Counted from the stretch's first letter, positions 1 to 7,750 are shown. The stretch is 14,088 nt of DNA from Bacteroidales bacterium UBA6828 (GCA_002452095.1 DKEG01000030.1:1-14088); one strand, 5' to 3'. Made by a program: numbers and translations. The notes: generated by a model not told the origin, from the letters alone.

Positions 1-5
1 CTGCC

Positions 6-25
6 CGCGGACGAGGGCGTCCGCG
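6..25. repeat. GC-rich perfect hairpin
   Basis: CGCGGACG at 6-13 is the exact reverse complement of CGTCCGCG at 18-25, leaving the 4-base loop AGGG. This is a very stable 8-bp stem. It overlaps the first GTCCGCGTCCCC module, so it belongs to the repeated element and not to an obvious terminator, since no T-tract follows on either side. Confidence 0.6.
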
Positions 26-201
26 TCCCCGGCGATGCTACTTTATGGTAAAAATCCTAATAATGAATTCTTGCAATGCATAAATGTGTTAATGTTTGAT
101 GCGGTTGCCCTGAAGCCACAGGCTTTCGTTTCGCTTCGGCACTCAGTGTGCTACGCACACATGCCTTACGCTTCACGTCTCCCATACATAGCATAGTCAT
201 A

Positions 202-218
202 CGGTTTGTGCCAAACCG
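202..218. repeat. Perfect 7-bp hairpin
   Basis: CGGTTTG at 202-208 pairs exactly with CAAACCG at 212-218 around a 3-base loop. No T-run follows on either side, so it is not a typical intrinsic terminator. Another small hairpin, AAGCC/GGCTT, lies at 113-125. Both add to the dense dyad symmetry of the gene-free 5' region. Confidence 0.5.
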
Positions 219-356
219 ACCGCGGGCGAGGAGAGCACCCCACTACGTCCGCGTCCCCGGGGATGGCATACAGGGAACCCGTAGCATCTGCGTCCCCTGC
301 GGGAGGTTGGTGTCAACTCCTGGGTAAACGCCGACAAAGGCAGCATTATCCTTCAT

Positions 357-422
357 GTATCTACCGTGTATCTACCGTGTATCTACCGTGTATCTACCGT
401 ATATCTACCGTGTATCTACCGT
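357..422. repeat. Six-copy 11-bp tandem repeat
   Basis: The unit GTATCTACCGT is repeated head to tail six times without gaps (357-367, 368-378, 379-389, 390-400, 401-411, 412-422). Only the fifth copy differs, starting with A instead of G. The array ends about 50 bp before the -33 element of the regulator promoter. An 11-bp period is close to one DNA helical turn, so all copies lie on nearly the same face. Copy-number change by slippage, or cooperative protein binding, are both possible; neither is shown. Confidence 0.9.
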
Positions 423-471
423 AGTGTCCGGCTTGTCAAGCCCGCATCTCGGAGACAGTGAAGGCAAAGGC

Positions 472-502
472 TTGCATAGTTGCGAAAAAAGTTGTAACTT
501 TG
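472..502 (+). promoter_or_regulatory. Bacteroidota-type promoter for the regulator gene
   Basis: TAACTTTG at 495-502 matches the Bacteroidota -7 consensus TAnnTTTG exactly. TTG at 472-474 lies 20 bases upstream, which fits the -33 element spacing. Transcription should start around 508-512. That is only a few bases before an in-frame ATG at 516, so the later ATG at 561 is the more sensible start of the downstream gene. Confidence 0.7.
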
Positions 503-560
503 CAGCGGATTTAATATGCCCAAACAGGCACAGAAAAATTCCCATAAAAAACTAATAAAA

Positions 561-1448
561 ATGTACAGACTACAAGACAAGATGTGCGAACTGATGGCGA
601 GAGAGCCGGATGCCATACGGATCATCAGTCGCTTCGGGCTGACTATGGGTGTCGGCGAAAAGACCATAGAGGAGGTTTGCCGCGAACATAGCGTACACTG
701 CCCGACGTTTTTGGCAGTGGTCAATTATAAGACCGACCATGTGGCAGACTGCAACCCTGAGGATATCGACATTGACACGCTGCGTATGTATCTGCGCAAT
801 GCGCATGCCTATTTTATCGATTTCCAGATGCCGCGTATCCGCCGCGATCTCATCGAGGCAATCAATCCCGCCGACACCAACAGCCAGATACCTATGCTTA
901 TCTTGCGCTTCTACGACGAGTACGTGCAGGAGATCCGCATCCATATAGAGCATGAAAACGAGGGTATTTGGGAGCAGCACGCCCAGGACGACCAGAACAT
1001 ATCATCCAAGTTCTCGGAGATAAAGAACCTGATTATCAAGTACTATCCGAGCCAGGCAGCCGATGTAAAGCATACCTACGCCATCATCAGCGTGATGAAC
1101 GACCTATTCGACATCGAGCAGGACTTCTCTACGCACTGTTCCATAGAGGACGACATTCTCGTTCCCGCCCTTGAGTTGGACAAGAAACGCCGTAGCAACG
1201 GCAAGACCGCCGAGACACAAGGGACAGAGGAACTGAGCGACCGCGAGAAAGATGTGCTTATCCAGTTGGTCAAAGGGTTGAGCAACAAGGAGATAGCCGA
1301 TGTATTGTGTATCTCTACGCACACCGTCATTACCCACCGCAAGAACATCACCCGCAAACTGAATATCCACTCCACGGCAGGGCTGACTATCTATGCGATA
1401 GTAAACCATCTGGTGGATCTGGAGCAACTGAAGACCGGCGAATTCTGA
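561..1448 (+). CDS. RIC/hemerythrin-domain LuxR-type transcriptional regulator
   Basis: A predicted 295-residue cytoplasmic transcription factor that probably senses oxygen, nitric oxide or redox state through a di-iron centre. Residues about 12-58 (SRFGLTMGVGEKTIEEVC region) resemble the N-terminal domain of ScdA/YtfE-type iron-centre repair proteins. Residues about 75-205 look hemerythrin-like, with candidate iron ligands H82, H128, H131, E132, H171, H192 and E196 (HCSIEDDILVP at 192-202). Residues 224-288 are a classic LuxR/GerE helix-turn-helix (LSDREKDVLIQLVKGLSNKEI). I chose the ATG at 561 over 516 because the promoter at 472-502 would start transcription just before 516, and because the protein beginning MYRLQDKMCEL fits the family better. 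The stop TGA shares its A with the ATG of the tilS-aroE gene, so the two are probably translationally coupled. The fold assignment is firm for the HTH and good for hemerythrin; the ligand sensed is inferred. Confidence 0.88.
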   Translation: MYRLQDKMCELMAREPDAIRIISRFGLTMGVGEKTIEEVCREHSVHCPTFLAVVNYKTDHVADCNPEDIDIDTLRMYLRNAHAYFIDFQMPRIRRDLIEAINPADTNSQIPMLILRFYDEYVQEIRIHIEHENEGIWEQHAQDDQNISSKFSEIKNLIIKYYPSQAADVKHTYAIISVMNDLFDIEQDFSTHCSIEDDILVPALELDKKRRSNGKTAETQGTEELSDREKDVLIQLVKGLSNKEIADVLCISTHTVITHRKNITRKLNIHSTAGLTIYAIVNHLVDLEQLKTGEF

Positions 1449-3052
1449 TGCTTCGGCGCGTACGCAAATATATAGAGGACGAGGGGCTGCTGCAGAAAGG
1501 CGACCGTGTGCTGGTGTGCATAAGCGGAGGAGCGGACAGCGTGGCTTTGCTTGATGTACTGCTCCGTGCGGGGTACGACTGCGTGGCAGCACATTGCAAT
1601 TTCCACCTGCGGGGGGAAGAGAGTATGCGCGACGAGCGGTTTGTACGCAGCCTGTGCGAGCAGATGCACGTGCGTCTTTTGGTACGCGATTTTGATACGT
1701 TGGCGTATGCGCAGAAGCACAAAGTGGGGATAGAAGTGGCGGCACGCAACCTGCGTTACGACTGGTTCGAACAAGCGGCACAGGCGGAACAATGCCAAGC
1801 CGCAGCGGTGGCACACCACCAAAACGACCAGGCGGAGACGCTGCTGCTCAACCTGCTGCGCGGCACGGGTATCCGCGGGCTATGCGGAATGCGCCCTATG
1901 GCAGCCAATCCGATGCACCCCGAAGGGGTGAAGATTATACGCCCTTTGCTGTGCACCACGCGCGACTATATAGAGTACTATCTGCGAAGCAAAAGACATA
2001 TAGAATGGGTGGTGGACTCAACCAATGCCGACACCGCTATTGCCCGTAATGCCATACGTGTGCAGTTGGCACAATGCAGCAAAGCCGAAATAGAGAACAT
2101 CGCCCGTACGGCGGAGCGTATGCAAGGATATGTAGATGTATTGGAGCAGAAAGATACCCGCAAGGCAGGCATTGCCAAACTATACGAAGAACTGCGGCAG
2201 TACGATTTCCCCGAAATAGAGAAGATGTATGATGCTTTGCAGCGCGGGGAGGGGGGCAAGACTTTCTACGCACCGGAGTACAGGGCGACCATCCGACACC
2301 GGAAGTTGGTGATTACGGAACGCCCCGCACCATTGCAGTTGGGCATTATCGGTTATCCGTTGGAACACAGTTTCTCGGCGCGTTATTTTGCGGACAAGTT
2401 CCGCCGCGAACAGATACGCGGGGAATATAAACTCTACCCCATAGAGCCGATCGGTTTCAGGGCAGATACTGTCAATCCGTTGCTTGACACGCTGGATGGT
2501 ATGAACGTTACCTTTCCTTACAAGGAAAAGATTATTCCGTATCTCGACCGGCTGGACGACACGGCTCAGAGCATCGGGGCGGTAAATGTGGTATGCGGGC
2601 GAGTAGGCTATAACACGGATTGTATCGGTTTTATGGAGGCATTGCAGCCGCTGCTGCTGCCAACAGACCGGAACGCCCTTGTACTCGGTACGGGGGGGGC
2701 TGCCAAAGCGGTGGTGTACGGGCTGAAGCAACTCGGAATTTCCCCTACTCTCGTCAGCCGCACGCCCAAAGCCGGACAACTGACCTATGAACAGTTAGAC
2801 AAGGCAATAATAGACGCAAACACACTGATTATCAACTGTACGCCACTGGGTATGCTGCCCGATATAAACACGTGTCCGCCCATACCTTATGACCTGCTAA
2901 CCCCGAAGCATCTGCTGTTCGACTGCGTCTATAACCCCGCCGAGACACTATTCCTGCGCAAGGGACGCGAACACGGCACACGCACTAGCAACGGACTGCA
3001 GATGCTCTACGGACAAGCCGAAGCGGCGTGGAGGATTTGGAATAATTTGTAA
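1448..3052 (+). CDS. tilS-aroE: Fused tRNA(Ile)-lysidine synthetase / shikimate dehydrogenase
   Basis: One 534-residue frame joins two normally separate enzymes. Residues 1 to about 290 are TilS, which uses ATP to attach lysine to C34 of the tRNA-Ile with CAU anticodon. The P-loop is SGGADS (26-31), the HHQNDQAET motif is at 123-131, RGTGIRGL at 138-145 and DST..(R)NAIR at 190-204. Residues about 297-534 are AroE, which reduces 3-dehydroshikimate with NADPH: HSFS (307-310) for shikimate binding, NVTFPYK with catalytic K359, IGAVN (376-380), YNTD (388-391), the dinucleotide loop GTGGAAKA (414-421), NCTPLGM (463-469) and a C-terminal Q523. The usual C-terminal TilS domain of Bacteroidales is missing: AroE begins where it should start. 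The ATG at 1448 overlaps the regulator's stop (TGATG). All AroE and TilS catalytic motifs look intact, so both activities are expected. I saw no in-frame stop or obvious second start at the junction. Confidence 0.9.
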   Translation: MLRRVRKYIEDEGLLQKGDRVLVCISGGADSVALLDVLLRAGYDCVAAHCNFHLRGEESMRDERFVRSLCEQMHVRLLVRDFDTLAYAQKHKVGIEVAARNLRYDWFEQAAQAEQCQAAAVAHHQNDQAETLLLNLLRGTGIRGLCGMRPMAANPMHPEGVKIIRPLLCTTRDYIEYYLRSKRHIEWVVDSTNADTAIARNAIRVQLAQCSKAEIENIARTAERMQGYVDVLEQKDTRKAGIAKLYEELRQYDFPEIEKMYDALQRGEGGKTFYAPEYRATIRHRKLVITERPAPLQLGIIGYPLEHSFSARYFADKFRREQIRGEYKLYPIEPIGFRADTVNPLLDTLDGMNVTFPYKEKIIPYLDRLDDTAQSIGAVNVVCGRVGYNTDCIGFMEALQPLLLPTDRNALVLGTGGAAKAVVYGLKQLGISPTLVSRTPKAGQLTYEQLDKAIIDANTLIINCTPLGMLPDINTCPPIPYDLLTPKHLLFDCVYNPAETLFLRKGREHGTRTSNGLQMLYGQAEAAWRIWNNL

Positions 3053-3098
3053 TTTGTAATTAACAAGCAATAATTATACGAATTAACGTTTTTTCACT

Positions 3099-4142
3099 AT
3101 GAAACGACTGACAATAGCAATTCTCGGGCTGTGCCTGACCATAGCAGCAAGCGCACAGACCATGCAGGAGAATGAGTTGGCATTGGTTTATTATATGCCT
3201 GAAAACCAACTTGTGTTTGATGTGGAATACACCGAAGAAACACTCGAAGCGGGACCATTCTTCCTCTTTGCCGAAAAATACCTCGGTACGGATGATGTGA
3301 TTCAGGAGAACCAAACCCAATATCATCTGACGGGTGTGAAGACACGCCTTGTAACGCAGCCCGACTATACCCGTGCCTACAAGGTAGTACCCGAAAAAGG
3401 TTTGCAGATGCAGTTGCTCTCACTGAGCCGCAACGGGCTTCTCTACGGCTATAATGTATGTCCGCCGGAGATGAAACCGCGCAAACAGGAATGCAAAGAA
3501 GAAAAGATACGTATGCCCCGCCCCGATGTGATGCCCCTTTTGGAGGAGCAGATTACCGCCCCGACTTTGCAACAGAAAGCCGAGGGGGCTGCCAAACAGA
3601 TCTACCGTATCCGCGAGACACGTATGTATATCCTCAGCGGCGAGATAGACCATGCACCCGCCGACGGCAAGGCAATGGAGTTGGTACTCAAAGAATTAGA
3701 CCGGCAAGAGCGGCAACTGACCGAACTGTTTACGGGCAAGCGCAGTATCAAGCGTATGCACAAAACGGTAACATATATACCGACCAAGAGCGAAGAGTAT
3801 GCCCTGCTCTATTTCTCGGAGGACAATGGTATTACCACCGACGAAGATGCAAGTGCGACCCCGCTGTTGCTCACCATAGTGGCGCACAAACAGATCAAGG
3901 CGGCTGCTGCCGAGCAGAGCAAGAAAGCCCCGCAACCTTCGCAGATATACTACAACCTGCCGGGTTCGGCGGACTATGCCGTTACCTATCAGGGAGCGGT
4001 TCTCGCCGAGCGCAGTCTGCCCGTAGCACAATTTGGCATAGCCGTTCCGTTGGCACACGACCTGTTTACGGGAGAAGTATTGCCACAGATCTATTTCGAT
4101 ACCAAAACCGGAAATATACAATCTGTCCGCCTGCAAAAATAA
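3099..4142 (+). CDS. Secreted DUF4831 family protein
   Basis: A 347-residue exported protein of unknown function. Residues 1-19 form a signal peptide (basic MKR, hydrophobic core, ASA cleavage site before Q20). The mature part fits the Bacteroidota family DUF4831: YYMPENQLVFDVEY (31-44), AGPFFLFAEKYLG (51-63) near the N-terminus, and the central IYRIRETRMYILSGEIDH stretch (168-185) followed by DGKAMELVLKELDRQE. There is no lipobox and no membrane segment after the signal, so it is likely periplasmic or outer-membrane associated. It follows tilS-aroE by 46 bp of AT-rich sequence and is followed by the PorD-like gene, which is also exported. Family assignment is from recognised wording of the motifs, not from a search. 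Confidence 0.78.
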   Translation: MKRLTIAILGLCLTIAASAQTMQENELALVYYMPENQLVFDVEYTEETLEAGPFFLFAEKYLGTDDVIQENQTQYHLTGVKTRLVTQPDYTRAYKVVPEKGLQMQLLSLSRNGLLYGYNVCPPEMKPRKQECKEEKIRMPRPDVMPLLEEQITAPTLQQKAEGAAKQIYRIRETRMYILSGEIDHAPADGKAMELVLKELDRQERQLTELFTGKRSIKRMHKTVTYIPTKSEEYALLYFSEDNGITTDEDASATPLLLTIVAHKQIKAAAAEQSKKAPQPSQIYYNLPGSADYAVTYQGAVLAERSLPVAQFGIAVPLAHDLFTGEVLPQIYFDTKTGNIQSVRLQK

Positions 4143-4262
4143 GTTAATATCCCTATTGTGCATCTTTGTAAGGTGGATGTAAAGAGGATGGTTATAGGAT
4201 AGACTGGATTTGAGCCATGCGGAAGGCTTTTTATTTTATAACATTATTTTAGATTATTCAGT

Positions 4263-5174
4263 ATGACTTTTAGGAATATATTATCGGCTTTAGGTCTTGT
4301 GCTGTGTATGTGCGTGGCACAGGCGCAGGAACTGAACTGCACCGTTACCATTAACTCCGACCAAGTGCCGGGCAGCAACAAGTCTGTTTTCAATACCCTG
4401 CAATCGTCCATAGAGGAGTTTATCAACCAGAACCGTTGGACGAATATGACGTTTGCAACACGGGAAAAGATAGATTGCAGTATGATGATTGTGGTAAAGT
4501 CGGTAGCCGACAACCAATATACTTGCGAGATGCAGTTGCAGAGCCGCCGCCCCGTCTATAACACCACTTACACCACCCCGCTCATCAACTTCAAGGACAA
4601 CAATTTCAACTTCACCTATCAGGAGTACGACCGCCTCGAATACCAACAGAACCAGTTCACCACCAACCTCACGGCAATGTTGGCATACTACTGCTATCTG
4701 ATTATCGGATACGATATGGACTCGTTCTCCCGATTAGGCGGTACGCCCTATTTCAAAGCCTGCGAAGACATTGTCTCCGCTTGCCAGTCCGCATCGATGG
4801 AGAGTTTGGAGCAGAAAGGTTGGCAGGCTTTCGACAGCAACCGCAACCGCTATGCACTCATCAACAACTTGATGGACGAGGCATTCCGCAAGTATCGCGA
4901 GTATTTCTACGAATACCACCGCCTCGGCTTGGACGAGATGCAAGCCAATGTGGCGAACGGCCGTGCACGTATTGCCGGCGGTATCGGCGTGCTGCGCGAT
5001 GCCAACCGCGCACGTCCTGCCACCTACGTAATAAACACATTCTTGGATGCCAAGGCAGACGAGTTGGTGAATATATTCCAGAAAGGCACCGATGCAGAAA
5101 AGAAATCGGTCTATGAAATTCTGGTGGACATCGACCCTACCCGCCAAGCCACATACGATAAAATCAACAACTAA
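4263..5174 (+). CDS. porD: PorD-like secreted protein (DUF4835 family)
   Basis: A 303-residue exported protein. Residues 1-21 are a signal peptide ending AQA before Q22. The mature N-terminus, LNCTVTINSDQVPGSNKSVF (24-43), then an IEEFINQNRWTN segment, and the stretch around FNFTYQEYDRL and MLAYYCYLIIGYDMDSF, are characteristic of the DUF4835 family, whose members are annotated as PorD, a protein linked to the type IX secretion system. The C-terminal third is mostly helical and ends in DPTRQATYDKINN. In many Bacteroidota this gene sits beside coaBC and recN; here it lies between a DUF4831 gene and a glycosyltransferase gene. No other secretion-system gene is in the window, so a role in type IX secretion is an inference from the family name only. 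Confidence 0.82.
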   Translation: MTFRNILSALGLVLCMCVAQAQELNCTVTINSDQVPGSNKSVFNTLQSSIEEFINQNRWTNMTFATREKIDCSMMIVVKSVADNQYTCEMQLQSRRPVYNTTYTTPLINFKDNNFNFTYQEYDRLEYQQNQFTTNLTAMLAYYCYLIIGYDMDSFSRLGGTPYFKACEDIVSACQSASMESLEQKGWQAFDSNRNRYALINNLMDEAFRKYREYFYEYHRLGLDEMQANVANGRARIAGGIGVLRDANRARPATYVINTFLDAKADELVNIFQKGTDAEKKSVYEILVDIDPTRQATYDKINN

Positions 5175-5183
5175 AGTCCTTCA

Positions 5184-5211
5184 TTCATAATTCATAATTC
5201 ATAATTCATAA
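5184..5211. repeat. Four-copy 7-bp tandem repeat between genes
   Basis: TTCATAA occurs four times in perfect succession between the PorD-like stop codon and the glycosyltransferase start. The array ends 6 bases before the ATG at 5218, so its copy number would change the spacing of the translation initiation region. AT-rich simple repeats of this kind are common between Bacteroidales genes. Confidence 0.85.
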
Positions 5212-5217
5212 TTGACT

Positions 5218-6594
5218 ATGTTTGTATTGCCGAGCCGTATTTGCTCCACCGAGGAGATACGCCATATAGCACAAAGCAGCACCACGCCCTATACGTTTAT
5301 CATGCTCAAACCCGAAATACAATGGGTGTATCGGGCACAGGAACGAATGGTACAGGTATTGGAGATGACGGGCGCAAAAATGGTCTATGCCGACCATTTC
5401 CAAAAGATACAGGACGGCGAAAGCACTGCCGTCAAAGAAGCACCCGTGATTGATTATCAGATGGGGGCTTTGCGTGACGATTTCGATTTTGGCAGCGTGA
5501 TGCTCTGGCGTACCGACGTGCTGCAACAGATTGTCGCCCGGATGGATACCGACTATCAATATGCCGGTTTTTATGACCTTCGTCTGCGGGCAACACAAGG
5601 CGGAACGGGCGATTGCGGATTGGTGCATATCCCCGAATATCTCTACTACGAGGTGGAGACCGACACCCGCAAATCGGGCGAGAAACTGTTTGACTACGTC
5701 GATCCGCGCAACCGTGCCGTACAGGTAGAGATGGAGCAATGCGTTACCCGCCATCTGCAAGCCATCGGTGCCTACCTGCGCCCGGGGGAATACAAAGACT
5801 TGTCCGGTTTTTCCCATACCGGAAACGGTGTAACTGCCAGCGTGGTTATCCCTTGCCGCAACCGTGTGCGCACCGTCAGGGACGCTATAGAGAGTGCACT
5901 CAGCCAGTCGGTTCACGCGCCCTACACCTATAATGTATTTATTGTGGACGACAACTCCACCGACGGCACACAGGAGGTCATCTGCCAATGCCTGCAAGAC
6001 AACAAAGAGCAGCGTATGGCAAATCCCCTTGCCCCCGAATTGATTTATATTGCGCAGGACAAGACGTGGCACGCTATCGGCGGCAACTGGAACATGGCTG
6101 TCCATGACCCGCGTTGCGGCAAATATGCCATTCAGTTGGATTCCGACGACACCTACCACGATGCAACCACCGTGCAGCGTTTTATTGATGCTTTCGAGAA
6201 CGGGCATTACGGAATGGTTATCGGCACATATCAAATGACTGACATTCAGGGTAATATCCTGCCTCCGGGCGTGATAGACCACCGCGAGTGGACTGACAAT
6301 AATGGGCGGAACAATGCACTGCGTATCAACGGATTGGGTGCCCCGCGCGGCTTCTATACCCCCCTGCTCCGCACCCTCGATTTCCCCACTACCAAATACG
6401 GCGAGGACTATGCGGTCGGACTGCGTATCTCGCGCGATTACCCAATCGGGCGTATCTATGATGTGGTGTATAACTGCCGCCGTTGGGAAGACAACTCCGA
6501 TGCCAACTGCGACATTCCCGCTATGAATCGCAACAATTGGTACAAAGACCGTCTCCGCACATGGGAACTGATCGCCCGAATGGGCAATGCGTAA
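5218..6594 (+). CDS. Family 2 glycosyltransferase with two lobes
   Basis: A 458-residue protein with no signal peptide or membrane segment. The C-terminal part (about 205-425) is a GT-A fold family 2 glycosyltransferase: VVIPCRNR (209-216) and VDDNSTDG (243-250) for nucleotide-sugar binding, the DxD-type QLDSDD (306-311) for the metal, and GED (395-397) as candidate catalytic base region, ending with RRWEDNSD (421-428). The N-terminal part (1 to about 185) looks like a degenerate relative of the same fold (MVYADH at 55-60, DFDFGSVMLW at 88-97). Donor and acceptor sugars are unknown. I use the ATG at 5218; a TTG two codons earlier is less likely. The N-terminus seems slightly shorter than in relatives I remember, so a truncated start is possible. 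Its neighbour encodes a SpoIID-type protein, suggesting a shared cell-surface glycan role. Confidence 0.82.
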   Translation: MFVLPSRICSTEEIRHIAQSSTTPYTFIMLKPEIQWVYRAQERMVQVLEMTGAKMVYADHFQKIQDGESTAVKEAPVIDYQMGALRDDFDFGSVMLWRTDVLQQIVARMDTDYQYAGFYDLRLRATQGGTGDCGLVHIPEYLYYEVETDTRKSGEKLFDYVDPRNRAVQVEMEQCVTRHLQAIGAYLRPGEYKDLSGFSHTGNGVTASVVIPCRNRVRTVRDAIESALSQSVHAPYTYNVFIVDDNSTDGTQEVICQCLQDNKEQRMANPLAPELIYIAQDKTWHAIGGNWNMAVHDPRCGKYAIQLDSDDTYHDATTVQRFIDAFENGHYGMVIGTYQMTDIQGNILPPGVIDHREWTDNNGRNNALRINGLGAPRGFYTPLLRTLDFPTTKYGEDYAVGLRISRDYPIGRIYDVVYNCRRWEDNSDANCDIPAMNRNNWYKDRLRTWELIARMGNA

Positions 6595-6626
6595 TTTACA
6601 AATTTACACACTTACAAATTTACAAA
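6595..6626. repeat. Four-copy imperfect 8-bp tandem repeat
   Basis: Directly after the glycosyltransferase stop codon come TTTACAAA, TTTACACA, CTTACAAA and TTTACAAA in tandem. The array ends 7 bases before the ATG of the SpoIID-type gene. It differs in unit and length from the 7-bp array upstream of the glycosyltransferase, so the two arose separately. Confidence 0.8.
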
Positions 6627-6633
6627 TTCTGCA

Positions 6634-7731
6634 ATGAAAGTACGTGTAGGCATACTTACGGCACCGCATATTGACTACGAAAAGCGGGAAAATACGTTCA
6701 TTATCAAGAATGTACGTATCGGTATCGGGTTCCATTGGGACAGATGCGAGGAGCAGGAGTTTGAGGGCGAATTGGAGATACTCCGCAATGCAGACGGCAC
6801 AGAAACCGCCGTTAATACCATTGACCTTGAAGACTACCTGACTTCCGTCATCTCGTCGGAGATGTCTGCCGACAGCCCGCTCGAACTGCTCAAAGCCCAC
6901 GCCGTCATCTCCCGCAGTTGGGTGGTCAACGCCATACGCAAGACCAATACCGGACATATCGGATACGATGTGTGCGCCGACGACCATTGCCAGCGATATG
7001 AGGGTATTCTTCGGCGCAATCCGCATGCCATAGAGGCGGTACGTGCCACTGCGGGCGAAGTACTGATATTTGGCGACACCATCTGCGATACACGCTACCA
7101 CAAATGCTGCGGGGGCAGGACGGAGGACTTTGAGACCTGCTGGGAAGACACACATATCCCCTACCTCACGTCCGTTGAGTGCCCGTATTGCGCAAAAGCC
7201 GTCGGGAATGAGCGACTTCTGCGATTGGTACTGAACAACTACGACCAAGAGACAAAGGATTTCTACAAATGGAAAGTGAGATATAGCCAAGCAGAGTTAT
7301 CCGACATCATTTACAAAAAATCGGGGATCGACTTTGGCGATATTCTTGCCATCAATCCGCTCAAAAGAGGAGCATCGGGGCGTATTTATTCGCTCGAAAT
7401 TGTCGGTACAAAACACAGGGAAGTGATCGGAAAAGAGTTGAAAATACGCCAATGGCTCAGCCGCAGTTGCCTCTATTCGTCGTGTTTCGATGTGCAATAC
7501 ACATGGCTGATGCTTTCGCCGATTTCCTATTCGCCGGAAAAACCCTATCTTTCCACTGCTGCCAGTGAGAGAGCCAAGAGGATTCCTTTCGGGTTTACGT
7601 TGTATGGACACGGCTGGGGACACGGCGTAGGGCTGTGCCAGATAGGTGCTGCCGTGATGGCAGACGAAGGCTTTTCCTACTCCCAAATTCTGCAGCACTA
7701 CTACCCAGGTGCTATGCTTGCACGATTATAA
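6634..7731 (+). CDS. SpoIID/LytB domain protein
   Basis: A 365-residue protein of the SpoIID/LytB (amidase enhancer) family; SpoIID itself is a lytic transglycosylase acting on glycan strands stripped of stem peptides. Family motifs: LEDYLTSVISSEM (65-77) with E76 as the candidate catalytic glutamate, then AHAVISRSW (88-96), the CCGGRTEDFETCW stretch (158-170), and the C-terminal signature GHGWGHGVGLCQIGA (325-339) followed by HYYPGAM. Unlike sporulation and cell-wall relatives, it has no signal peptide, and it carries many cysteines including CC at 158-159 and CPYC at 183-186. Either it acts inside the cell or it is exported by a route not visible here. It is the last gene before the terminator at 7751, so it closes this transcription block. 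Catalysis on peptidoglycan is inferred from the family. Confidence 0.85.
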   Translation: MKVRVGILTAPHIDYEKRENTFIIKNVRIGIGFHWDRCEEQEFEGELEILRNADGTETAVNTIDLEDYLTSVISSEMSADSPLELLKAHAVISRSWVVNAIRKTNTGHIGYDVCADDHCQRYEGILRRNPHAIEAVRATAGEVLIFGDTICDTRYHKCCGGRTEDFETCWEDTHIPYLTSVECPYCAKAVGNERLLRLVLNNYDQETKDFYKWKVRYSQAELSDIIYKKSGIDFGDILAINPLKRGASGRIYSLEIVGTKHREVIGKELKIRQWLSRSCLYSSCFDVQYTWLMLSPISYSPEKPYLSTAASERAKRIPFGFTLYGHGWGHGVGLCQIGAAVMADEGFSYSQILQHYYPGAMLARL

Positions 7732-7750
7732 TTTTCCTCCTGCTATACTC

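Larger units (their letters stand above)
1..471. other. Intergenic region without a convincing gene
   Basis: I see no supported gene here. Short open frames exist, but they run through repeats and hairpins and resemble no family I know. The region holds GC-rich modules related to GTCCGCGTCCCCGG (19-32, 247-260, and a diverged copy near 287-299), a repeated CCGCGG(A/G)CGAGG segment (about 5-16 and 220-231), several small perfect hairpins and an 11-bp tandem array at 357-422. The 8-mer GATGCTAC at 34-41 recurs inverted as GTAGCATC at 281-288. It could be the decayed end of a repeat family or mobile element; the sequence alone does not decide. Confidence 0.6.

Noticed and set aside
357..422. CRISPR array
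   Set aside because: The repeats are 11 bp and directly adjacent with no spacers, and no cas gene is present.
206..424. Forward 72-codon frame covering the 11-bp repeats
   Set aside because: Its second half is only the translated tandem repeat (YLPCIYR-like units), and the first half crosses GC-rich repeats and hairpins. No promoter or family resemblance.
516..560. Upstream ATG at 516 for the regulator gene
   Set aside because: The predicted transcription start is around 508-512, leaving almost no leader, and the extra 15 residues are lysine-rich and unlike the family. ATG 561 is preferred.
1307..1447. N-terminal extension of the tilS-aroE frame before 1448
   Set aside because: It lies entirely inside the regulator's HTH-coding region and encodes no TilS-like sequence. 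TilS homology begins right at MLRRVRKY.
4205..4240. Terminator before the PorD-like gene (AGCC...GGCT then T-run)
   Set aside because: The stem is only 4-5 bp with an 8-base loop. Too weak to call, though T-rich sequence follows.
5206..6282. Reverse-strand 358-codon frame
   Set aside because: It is the mirror of the glycosyltransferase gene, whose forward translation shows clear GT2 motifs. The reverse product resembles nothing.
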